Assembly (NCBI GenBank): GCA_015487515.1 | Contig: WFPQ01000250.1 | Span: forward strand, 1 to 5,893 | Reading direction: 5' to 3' | Source: Hyphomicrobiales bacterium | GTDB lineage: Bacteria > Pseudomonadota > Alphaproteobacteria > Rhizobiales > Devosiaceae | Length of the DNA stretch: 5,893 nucleotides | Shown here: positions 1 through 4,775 of the stretch, in pieces | How the letters are laid out: every line of letters starts with the position of its first letter | Numbering within the stretch: position 1 is the first letter of the stretch | Program-made: the position numbers and the translations under genes | Notes under the pieces: model-generated | Database searches by the model: none | What the model was told of the DNA's origin: nothing | What the model saw: only the letters and a program-made list of their open reading frames with translations

Positions 1-775
1 CCATGCCACCCGTATCATTGATGTCGGAAAAAATGGCTGCCGCCATGTCAAAGGGGGCCACGAACCTTTCTTCGATCAGCCGGGAAAAAAATCCCCCGGG
101 GGAAAATAAAAGGATGCTCTCAAGCGCCGAAATGAAAAACAGGATCAGGATAAAGGCGGGGACAGCCCAGTTGCGCAGAAAAATGCCAAGCAGGCCGGAA
201 AAGGCAAACATGGGCAAATACCAGAGCAGGGAAATGGCAAAGAACACCATGGCCGAAACCTGAATGTTGAAAAATGTCCAGAAATCGGTCCCCGAATTCA
301 TGGCTGAAATCACCGGGCTGATGGCGCCAACCGTGTTAAGGGATATATAGAACAGGACAGCGCCGCAAAAAGCCCAGAACATGGTTATGACCGGAAAAAC
401 CGTAAGGCCGGCAAGGGTCTTGGTCGCCATTATCTCAAGATCGGTAACGGGAAGCGACTTCCAGAACAAAAGGGAATTGTTTTTTCCGTCGGCCTGAAAA
501 CTGGAGGAAAAATAAAAGAACAGCATCAATGTCAGGTAACCCAGCCAGACGGCCAGTGACATGGTGTAAAGCACTGCAAACAGGTCAAAACCCTGCCCCG
601 CGGGAGAAAACAGGCCAAACATTCTAAGTTCGTCCTCGTTGCTCCACACCCCGATGAAGAAGGTTGCAAAAGACATGGCCATGAGCACACCCGGCACGTA
701 CAAGAACGCGACACGATGCTCGATAAACTCCTTTTTGAGCAAGCTCCTGACCGCTGCAACACCATATGAACTCAT
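1..775 (-). CDS. ABC-2-type transporter permease, 3' end outside window
   Basis: This is the membrane subunit expected to pair with the ATPase encoded just upstream. 258 codons are visible (775 down to 2) with no stop, so the C-terminus lies beyond the left edge. The start ATG at 775 overlaps the ATPase stop as ATGA, and a good Shine-Dalgarno GGGAG (783-787) sits 7 nt upstream. Hydrophobic segments lie at about residues 24-44, 64-91, 119-146, 172-200 and 204-224, typical of an ABC-2 permease. The cytoplasmic stretch LLFWKSLPVTDLE (about 102-114) matches a motif I recall from ABC-2 permeases (LFWKSLPVSD-like). Together with the GntR/YtrA-type regulator and ATPase, the arrangement resembles YtrA-controlled exporters that answer envelope stress or peptide antibiotics. 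That role is inferred from context, and the substrate is unknown. Confidence 0.88.
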   Translation of the reverse strand, partial: MSSYGVAAVRSLLKKEFIEHRVAFLYVPGVLMAMSFATFFIGVWSNEDELRMFGLFSPAGQGFDLFAVLYTMSLAVWLGYLTLMLFFYFSSSFQADGKNNSLLFWKSLPVTDLEIMATKTLAGLTVFPVITMFWAFCGAVLFYISLNTVGAISPVISAMNSGTDFWTFFNIQVSAMVFFAISLLWYLPMFAFSGLLGIFLRNWAVPAFILILFFISALESILLFSPGGFFSRLIEERFVAPFDMAAAIFSDINDTGGM

Positions 776-1689
776 TGAATTTCTCCCGGAGCCTGTTTTT
801 CATGCTCCTGTCCGCCAGCCGACGGGCGCTCCATCAGGGCCACGAACAGATCACTGACCGAAGGGGTGCTTACGGTACCCAGGATTTCTGCACTTTGCCG
901 CTCCAGGCCATCAAAAATCATTATGTTCTGACCCAGTTGCACCGTCGAGAACAGGGGCTTTTGCGCCCTGGCGTCTTCAATACGGTCCGGACTCACCAGG
1001 ACCTGGCAAAAACGCCGGGATATGGATTCCATGCTGGCATCAAGAACGATCTCCCCGTTCTTCAGAAAGATCAGATCGGTGAGCAGGAACTCTATTTCAT
1101 CAACCTGGTGAGTGGTTATCAGGATGGAGCGCTTTTCGCTCATATAGTCCTCGACCAGCCGGCGATAGAATTTCTTGCGGAAGGTTATGTCAAGGCCAAG
1201 GGTGGGCTCGTCAAGGACCAGCAGCCTTGCATCGATAGCCATCACGATGGCCAGGTGAAGCTGGGCCAGCATGCCCTTTGAAAGGGATTTTATCCGGCTG
1301 GAAAACCTTATGTCCGTATCAAGCAGAAAACGCCTGGCATTCTCCCTGCTGAAACCCGGATGAATGTCATCCATCAGTTCCAGCAATTGGTGTACCTTCA
1401 GGAACCTGGGCAGGCTGGCCACATCGGAAACAAAGGCAATGTCCTTCATGAGGTCGGCCCGGCTGGCAAAAGGCTCCCGCCCCAGAACCCTTACTTCTCC
1501 CTCATGGGTAGTAAGCCCCAAAATGGCATTTATGGCCGTGGTCTTGCCAGCCCCATTATGACCGACAAGGCCATAAATGCGGCCGCTGGGAACAAAAAAA
1601 TCAATCCCCTTCAAAACCTGCAGGGAGCCAAAGCTCTTTTTCAATCCCCTGACCCGGACAATCATCTGGCTGGAATCATCTTTTTTCAT
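772..1689 (-). CDS. ABC transporter ATP-binding protein (YtrB-like)
   Basis: This 305-residue protein binds and hydrolyses ATP to drive the adjacent permease. The nucleotide-binding domain shows Walker A GHNGAGKT (43-50), a signature-region variant LSKGM (136-140) in place of LSGGQ, Walker B LLVLDEPTLGLD (156-167) and the H-loop histidine in TTH (H194). At the Q-loop, around residues 84-94 (IAFVSDVASLP), I find no glutamine; S88 or D89 lies there. LSKGM and an acidic Q-loop position also occur in YtrB/Bcr-like exporters as I remember them. I chose the ATG at 1689 because GGAAAG lies 7 nt upstream. The open frame extends back to an ATG at 1758, but the extra 23 residues would lie fully inside the regulator gene and have no comparable site. 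The gene overlaps the regulator by 14 bp and the permease by 4 bp. After about residue 225 there is a C-terminal extension of roughly 80 residues. Confidence 0.95.
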   Translation of the reverse strand: MKKDDSSQMIVRVRGLKKSFGSLQVLKGIDFFVPSGRIYGLVGHNGAGKTTAINAILGLTTHEGEVRVLGREPFASRADLMKDIAFVSDVASLPRFLKVHQLLELMDDIHPGFSRENARRFLLDTDIRFSSRIKSLSKGMLAQLHLAIVMAIDARLLVLDEPTLGLDITFRKKFYRRLVEDYMSEKRSILITTHQVDEIEFLLTDLIFLKNGEIVLDASMESISRRFCQVLVSPDRIEDARAQKPLFSTVQLGQNIMIFDGLERQSAEILGTVSTPSVSDLFVALMERPSAGGQEHEKQAPGEIQ

Positions 1690-2080
1690 TCGGTGTCTTT
1701 CCGTTTCCGGGCGCATCCGCTTCTTCCTCTGTGAGCAGTTCGGCAGCATCCAGGCCAAGCGCCTTGATTCGGGACCGGATGCGGGGCCATTCGGCGGTCA
1801 GAAATTTCTCGCGCTCGTGCGCAAGCAGAATCCTGCGGGCATCATCGGAAAGAAACATGCCCACCCCCCTTCTCTTTTCCACCACTCCCAACTCGACCAG
1901 AGACTGGTAGGACCTGGTGACAGTCAGGGGATTGACCGCCAGTTCGCTGGAAACCCGGCGCACGGAAGGCAGGGGCCTGGTGGCATCAAGACTGCCGCTA
2001 AGGATAAGGTCGATGATCCTTTGCCTTATCTGGATGAATATGGGCTGGTTGTCGTTCCATGAAACCATCTGTGTTACCAT
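1676..2080 (-). CDS. GntR-family transcriptional regulator, YtrA subfamily
   Basis: This is a 134-residue DNA-binding repressor. A GntR winged helix-turn-helix spans about residues 12-78: the opening helix with PIFIQIRQRI (13-22), then LPSVRRVSSELAVNPLTVTR (37-56) for the recognition part, and a wing ending in KRRGVGMFL (69-77). The short C-terminal part (about 80-134) is only a helical dimerisation-type segment, which is the mark of YtrA regulators against FadR or HutC types with larger effector domains. It is first in an operon with an ABC ATPase and permease. The start ATG at 2080 (or ATG 2068, residue 5) has no Shine-Dalgarno, and the candidate -10 lies only about 11-15 nt upstream, so the mRNA may be leaderless. 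A dyad over the start codon suggests autorepression. The inducing signal is not visible. Confidence 0.93.
   Translation of the reverse strand: MVTQMVSWNDNQPIFIQIRQRIIDLILSGSLDATRPLPSVRRVSSELAVNPLTVTRSYQSLVELGVVEKRRGVGMFLSDDARRILLAHEREKFLTAEWPRIRSRIKALGLDAAELLTEEEADAPGNGKTPNEKR
1697..1702 (-). promoter_or_regulatory. Ribosome binding site setting the ATPase start
   Basis: On the minus strand this reads GGAAAG, 7 nt before the ATG at 1689. It lies inside the 3' end of the regulator gene. It supports the 1689 start over the longer frame beginning at 1758. Confidence 0.6.
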
Positions 2081-2104
2081 GCTAGTGATCTATTATGGTA
2101 GCAC
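2071..2104. promoter_or_regulatory. Probable operator dyad of the GntR/YtrA-type regulator
   Basis: The two 17-bp halves GTGTTACCATGCTAGTG and ATCTATTATGGTAGCAC are inverted copies at 12 of 17 positions. They contain nested arms GTG/CAC, TACCAT/ATGGTA and TAG/CTA with exactly symmetric spacing. The dyad covers the regulator start codon (2080-2078) and the candidate -10 element, where bound repressor would block transcription. GntR proteins bind such inverted repeats as dimers. That this regulator binds it is inferred from position. Confidence 0.65.
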
Positions 2105-2122
2105 ACCAGGCGGGGGAGTCAA
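2092..2122 (-). promoter_or_regulatory. Candidate sigma70 promoter of the regulator-ABC operon
   Basis: On the minus strand TTGACT (2122-2117) is a 5/6 match to the -35 consensus. Possible -10 elements are TACCAT (2100-2095, 16-bp spacer) or CATAAT (2097-2092, 19-bp spacer). Transcription would start within about 10 nt of the ATG at 2080, giving a leaderless or nearly leaderless message. The -10 lies inside the dyad. Confidence 0.5.
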
Positions 2123-2130
2123 TGGGTCAG

Positions 2131-2269
2131 GGACCATGCAAAAACTCCGGAGGTAAAAGACTCCGGGGTCATAAAAGACTCTCCATGGTCATGCAAGGTT
2201 TCCGGGTCGTGCAAGACTCCACAACCATGCAAGGCTCCCGGGTCGTCAGGACCCGGGAGCCGTGCATGG
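2131..2269. repeat. Degenerate tandem array of about 18-bp units
   Basis: At least six imperfect units follow each other. On the plus strand they have a core like GTCATGCAAGACTCC and end at about 2148, 2164, 2184, 2203, 2220 and 2238, so spacing is 16-20 bp. A seventh, inverted unit (to 2269) closes the array. The cores GACCATGCAA, GTCATAAAAG, GTCATGCAAG, GTCGTGCAAG and AACCATGCAA are clearly related, but no two units are identical. The array begins about 27 bp upstream of the regulator's operator. It encodes no credible protein, and the variable spacing breaks any reading frame. Its function is unknown; binding-site cluster and decayed palindromic element are both possible. Confidence 0.6.
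2225..2269. repeat. 20-bp inverted repeat closing the array
   Basis: The inner stem GGCTCCCGGGTC (2233-2244) pairs perfectly with GACCCGGGAGCC (2250-2261) around the 5-nt loop GTCAG. After one A-G mismatch (2232/2262) the stem continues with CCATGCA (2225-2231) and TGCATGG (2263-2269). This gives 19 paired positions of 20. There is no T-run on either side, so a classic rho-independent terminator is unlikely. It is built from the last direct unit and an inverted unit of the array. Confidence 0.85.
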
Positions 2270-2605
2270 CTGAAAAGGATTCAAAGGCCGGAAAAATCCC
2301 ATGGCATCCAAAGAACCCTGGAATTTTCAGATTTTTGGGTTGATGATTCTGCAATCTTGCGGATCCGGCTTTTGGGGCAAATTTCAGGTTTTCTGTCTTC
2401 CTGTCTTCCTGCCTTGTTTCTGGCGGGACACGATTTCCAAGGAGGGCACCAAACCTGCCGGCGAAAGGGATGAAAACACGCTGCTACCGGGCTGAAGCTG
2501 CAAACCGGGCAGGAGCCGGTCATGCCTGAAAACAATTCCAAAGAAAGGCAGGAACAGGACCTTTGCGGGCAGGCTGCAAATCGCAATTGCGGCAACTGAA
2601 GCAAC
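2270..2605. other. Intergenic spacer with no recognised gene
   Basis: I see no supportable protein or RNA gene here. Local structure is limited to a tandem TGTCTTCC pair (2394-2409), an inverted pair AAAAATC (2292-2298) and GATTTTT (2330-2336), ACCGG/CCGGT arms (2504-2520), and GCAATTGC (2583-2590). The open frames crossing it have no family resemblance and look like chance. No clear terminator for tRNA-Gln is evident. Confidence 0.5.
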
Positions 2606-2680
2606 TGGCTGGGGCGGCAGGATTCGAACCTGCGAATGCCGATACCAAAAACCGGTGCCTTACCACTTGGCCACGCCCCA
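2606..2680 (-). tRNA. tRNA-Gln, anticodon TTG
   Basis: The minus strand folds into a full cloverleaf. The acceptor is TGGGGCG/CGCCCCA, the D-arm GCC...GGC, and the anticodon stem CCGGT/ATCGG (one G-T wobble) with loop TTTTGGT. The variable loop is CATTC and the T-arm GCAGGTTCGAATCCTGC. Loop positions 34-36 are TTG, reading CAA (and CAG by wobble), i.e. glutamine. The discriminator is G (2609) as usual for tRNA-Gln, and CCA is encoded (2608-2606). Base 37 is G. The gene is transcribed away from tRNA-Pro. Confidence 0.97.
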
Positions 2681-2690
2681 TCCGGTGGCG

Positions 2691-2719
2691 TTCCTACACC
2701 GATTGGGATTGGCAATCAA
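2691..2719 (-). promoter_or_regulatory. Candidate promoter of tRNA-Gln
   Basis: On the minus strand TTGATT (2719-2714), a 17-bp spacer and TAGGAA (2696-2691) precede the tRNA, placing the start about 4 nt before its 5' end. The -10 match is poor, so this is tentative. Confidence 0.3.
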
Positions 2720-2743
2720 CATGGTTTGGCAATGATTGCACGC

Positions 2744-2772
2744 TTGAACCCAGATAGTTTGCCATATATATT
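2744..2772 (+). promoter_or_regulatory. Sigma70 promoter of tRNA-Pro
   Basis: TTGAAC (2744-2749), a spacer of exactly 17 bp and TATATT (2767-2772) form a strong sigma70-type promoter 20 bp before the tRNA. The region just after the -10 is GC-rich, with CGGGT/ACCCG arms (2774-2786). A GC-rich discriminator is typical of stable-RNA promoters under stringent control; that regulation is inferred. Confidence 0.7.
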
Positions 2773-2792
2773 ACGGGTACCACCCGCTGGAT

Positions 2793-2869
2793 CGGAGTAT
2801 AGCGCAGTCTGGTAGCGTACCATGTTCGGAACGTGGGGGTCGCAGGTTCGAATCCTGCTACTCCGACCA
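2793..2869 (+). tRNA. tRNA-Pro, anticodon CGG
   Basis: This is a standard 77-nt cloverleaf with acceptor CGGAGTA/TACTCCG, discriminator A and encoded CCA (2867-2869). The anticodon stem CCATG/CGTGG closes the loop TTCGGAA, whose positions 34-36 are CGG, reading CCG (proline). The C1-G72 pair and A73 are proline-tRNA identity features. The T-arm GCAGGTTCGAATCCTGC is identical to that of the neighbouring tRNA-Gln. Unusually, base 37 is A, where bacterial proline tRNAs normally carry the G that TrmD methylates. Confidence 0.97.
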
Positions 2870-2896
2870 GGGGTGGGAAATCCGGGGCGCGTAAAT

Positions 2897-2935
2897 CCAG
2901 GGCAAAAGGCCCGGACCAGGGCGAAAAGCCCGGGA
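2897..2935. repeat. Two tandem small hairpins after tRNA-Pro
   Basis: A 19-20 bp unit is repeated twice: CCAGGGCAAAAGGCCCGGA (2897-2915) and CCAGGGCGAAAAGCCCGGGA (2916-2935). Each forms a GGGC/GCCC stem around an A-rich 5-nt loop. They lie about 28 bp after the tRNA-Pro CCA and could stop or process its transcript, but no T-run follows. Confidence 0.5.
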
Positions 2936-3038
2936 ATGCGGGGATTCTGCAAGAAAATCTGAAAAAACCGGAGGCACCCGAAACCGGGTACCCCATTGTT
3001 GCCGTAAGATCATATTGTTTCCGGAAGACCATGTTCAA

Positions 3039-3061
3039 GGCCGCCTTGATCCATGGCGGCC
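3039..3061. repeat. 7-bp GC hairpin downstream of bioY
   Basis: GGCCGCC (3039-3045) and GGCGGCC (3055-3061) are perfect inverted copies around a 9-nt loop. The hairpin lies about 55 bp beyond the bioY stop on the minus strand. There is no T-run on either strand, so it may be a 3'-end stabiliser or part of a non-classical terminator. Confidence 0.45.
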
Positions 3062-3062
3062 A

Positions 3063-3102
3063 CGATTGCTGATGGTGCCTGTTAACGACGGCACCGCAAT
3101 CG
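3063..3102. repeat. Bulged 13-bp hairpin downstream of bioY
   Basis: The outer arms CGATTGC (3063-3069) and GCAATCG (3096-3102), and the inner arms GGTGCC (3074-3079) and GGCACC (3090-3095), pair perfectly. The only interruption is a 4-nt bulge TGAT on the left, and the loop is 10 nt containing GTTAAC. It starts 14 bp past the bioY stop, and the palindrome GGCCCGGGCC (3107-3116) lies in between. It is probably the structured 3' end of the bioY mRNA; no T-tract is present. Confidence 0.5.
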
Positions 3103-3115
3103 AGTCGGCCCGGGC

Positions 3116-3709
3116 CTAGCGCTTCAGCAACCTTGCAGCAGCCGGAACCATCATGGCGGCAATGCCTACCTTGAACAGTTCACCCAGCAGGAATGGTGCA
3201 ATTCCGGCGCTGAAGGCGGCCTGGGGACCAATGAAGGTCGAAAGCCAGATAAAGCCAAGAGCCAGAACAAGGACCACGCCAACAAACATGACGGCAAACA
3301 ACTTGACAGCCGATTCGGCAGCACCACGTTCTGAAAACCAGCCGACAAGGGCAGTGGCGACAACAAAGCCGGCCAGGTACCCCCCGGTGGGGCCAGTCAT
3401 GTAGGCAATGCCAATGCCCCGCTCGGGAGACGACGAGAACACCGGAAGCCCAAGCATGCCCTCGATCATGTAAAGACCGACAACCGCCAGACCAAGACGA
3501 AAACCACAGGTTGCCGCAATCAGCAGCAATGCCAGGGTCTGCAGGGTCATGGGCACCGGAAAAAACGGAACCTGGGTCTTTGCGGATACCCAGAGCAATA
3601 TGGAACCGACAACCGCCAGACCAAGATAGGATGCATAGCGGGCAATGCCTTTTCGGGGTAAAAGTGCTTCCATGATGGGTGCACGCAATTTAACAATTTC
3701 AGTGGACAT
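3116..3709 (-). CDS. bioY: BioY, biotin-uptake membrane protein (ECF S component)
   Basis: BioY binds biotin in the cytoplasmic membrane and imports it, with BioM/BioN or a shared ECF module or, in some bacteria, alone. The 197-residue length is normal for the family. Family landmarks are present: PFFPVPMTLQTL (48-59), LYMIEGMLGLPVF (79-91), GPTGGYLAGF (106-115) and the C-terminal APFLLGELFK (171-180). About six hydrophobic segments cover the protein. The ATG at 3709 is supported by AAAGGA 7 nt upstream (3717-3722). No bioM or bioN lies next to it here: downstream are hairpins and tRNA-Pro, and upstream is a divergent hydrolase. I looked for a BioR-type TTATnnATAA site or a BirA-like dyad in 3710-3790 and found neither. 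A short dyad AGAAG-N7-CTTCT (3729-3745) is the only symmetric element there. Confidence 0.95.
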   Translation of the reverse strand: MSTEIVKLRAPIMEALLPRKGIARYASYLGLAVVGSILLWVSAKTQVPFFPVPMTLQTLALLLIAATCGFRLGLAVVGLYMIEGMLGLPVFSSSPERGIGIAYMTGPTGGYLAGFVVATALVGWFSERGAAESAVKLFAVMFVGVVLVLALGFIWLSTFIGPQAAFSAGIAPFLLGELFKVGIAAMMVPAAARLLKR

Positions 3710-3720
3710 GCAGGTATCCT
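3690..3720 (+). promoter_or_regulatory. Weak candidate promoter of the MBL-fold gene
   Basis: TTAACA (3690-3695) and TATCCT (3715-3720) are separated by 19 bp and lie inside the start of bioY. A start near 3727 would precede all three candidate ATGs of the hydrolase. The spacer is long, so confidence is low. No better plus-strand promoter is seen in the gap of about 45 bp. Confidence 0.25.
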
Positions 3721-3754
3721 TTCGTCAAAGAAGTTTTGTTCTTCTACTCCGTCA

Positions 3755-4738
3755 ATGGCATACCTTGCAATGGTTCAGACAATGATATCTCCCAAATACA
3801 ACAGGAATTTTGCCCCGGTTGCCGGAGAATGCGTAACCATAGCCCCCCTGATCAGGCGTATCTGCGCCCCCAATGCCAGCCCCTATACCTTTACCGGAAC
3901 CAACACGTACCTGGTCGGGGGGGATGAAATTTTCATAATCGACCCCGGCCCAGACCAAAACGAACATTTCAACGCCCTTGCCCGGGCCATGAAAAACCAA
4001 AGGCTGAAAGCCATATTGCTGACCCATACCCACAAGGATCATTGTGCCCTGTCCCGACGGCTTGCCGAAAAATTCAAGGCCCCCATATGGTTCGGCGGAA
4101 AGCACCGCCTTTCCAGGAAAAGACGATTCCTGGAAGCAAATATCCTTAGCGGGGCCTGCGACTGGCAATTGCGGCCCGACCGGGAACTCAAGGATGGACA
4201 ACGCATAAAGACAGACGGAATCACCCTTGAAGTGATTGCCACTCCGGGCCATTGCGCCAACCATATCAGCTTCGGCGTCAGTGACCGGAAATTCCTGTTC
4301 TCGGGGGATCACGTCATGGGCTGGAATTCGACTCTGGTTGCAGCCCCGGACGGATCCCTGAACGATTATCTGAACTCCCTGAAACGGCTGATCGAAAGCA
4401 GATGGAGCCATTACCTGCCCGGTCACGGCGGAGAAATAGCCGATAAGGGGCAAGAGAACAACGCAATCAGCTTCACACGGGAACTGCTTGGCCACCGGCA
4501 GGGAAGAAATGAACAGATATTGCAACTGGTAAAGAATGGAACCTGCAAAAAATCCGACATTGTCGATGCCATATATCCCGATGCATCGGGCAAAATACGC
4601 ATCGCGGCAATGATGACGGTAACGGCTCACCTGGAATATCTGGAAGAAAAGCAGGAACTGACCGTCAGGCGGGGATTGACCGGCAATTGGATATCGCTGC
4701 AAAAAACAGGGCGGCAACCGGACGAATCCACCCGCTGA
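3755..4738 (+). CDS. MBL-fold metallohydrolase (LACTB2-like)
   Basis: This is a metallo-beta-lactamase-fold hydrolase, probably soluble and binding two metal ions. The metal ligands are complete: HTHKDH (91-96), H166 in TPGH, D185 in SGDH and H224 in LPGHG. The N-terminal signature NASPYTFTGTNTYLVG (40-55) followed by IIDPGP (61-66) places it with the conserved alphaproteobacterial hydrolases related to LACTB2. A C-terminal winged-helix-like region (about 245-315, with NEQILQLV and SDIVDAIYP) also fits. LACTB2 is an RNA endonuclease, but substrate cannot be assigned here. In-frame ATGs occur at 3755, 3770 and 3782, none with a clear Shine-Dalgarno. I give the first; the start at 3782 (ISPKYNRNFAPVAGE follows) resembles family N-termini better as I recall them. 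The gene diverges from bioY and converges on the DUF1499 gene. Confidence 0.92.
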   Translation: MAYLAMVQTMISPKYNRNFAPVAGECVTIAPLIRRICAPNASPYTFTGTNTYLVGGDEIFIIDPGPDQNEHFNALARAMKNQRLKAILLTHTHKDHCALSRRLAEKFKAPIWFGGKHRLSRKRRFLEANILSGACDWQLRPDRELKDGQRIKTDGITLEVIATPGHCANHISFGVSDRKFLFSGDHVMGWNSTLVAAPDGSLNDYLNSLKRLIESRWSHYLPGHGGEIADKGQENNAISFTRELLGHRQGRNEQILQLVKNGTCKKSDIVDAIYPDASGKIRIAAMMTVTAHLEYLEEKQELTVRRGLTGNWISLQKTGRQPDESTR

Positions 4739-4755
4739 TCCGGGGTTTCAGCGGG
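4731..4755 (+). terminator. Hairpin over the MBL-fold stop codon
   Basis: CCCGCTGA (4731-4738) and TCAGCGGG (4748-4755) are perfect 8-bp inverted copies around a 9-nt loop. The left arm contains the TGA stop. No T-run follows, so termination is uncertain; the second hairpin at 4789-4813 may help. Confidence 0.4.
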
Positions 4756-4775
4756 GCAGGCCCATGAAATTCAAC

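Noticed and set aside
766..1281. A 171-codon plus-strand open frame opposite the ABC ATPase
   Set aside because: It is a shadow of the ATPase gene, which has clear Walker motifs on the other strand.
2131..2269. CRISPR array
   Set aside because: Units are about 18 bp, adjoin without unique spacers and are highly degenerate, and no cas gene is present.
2169..2354. A 61-codon minus-strand frame giving a repetitive peptide (SRVLTTREPCM-like)
   Set aside because: The peptide repeat only reflects the DNA repeat. Unit spacing of 16-20 bp does not keep frame across the array, and no start signal is seen.
2281..2715. A 144-codon minus-strand open frame crossing tRNA-Gln
   Set aside because: Its middle (WPSGKAPVFGIGIRRFESCRPS) is the well-known spurious translation of a tRNA gene. 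The rest has no family resemblance.
2606..2869. tRNA genes as an integration site for a mobile element
   Set aside because: No integrase, no repeated tRNA 3' fragment and no element genes are visible in the window.
2563..3072. Several open frames on both strands over the tRNA genes (for example AGFEPA and RIRTCDPH peptides)
   Set aside because: These peptides are typical mistranslations of tRNA T-arms and anticodon arms. The cloverleaves explain the sequence.
3752..4717. A 321-codon minus-strand open frame opposite the MBL-fold gene
   Set aside because: The plus strand has complete metal-binding motifs in the right order. The antisense frame has no recognisable domain and would overlap the whole gene.
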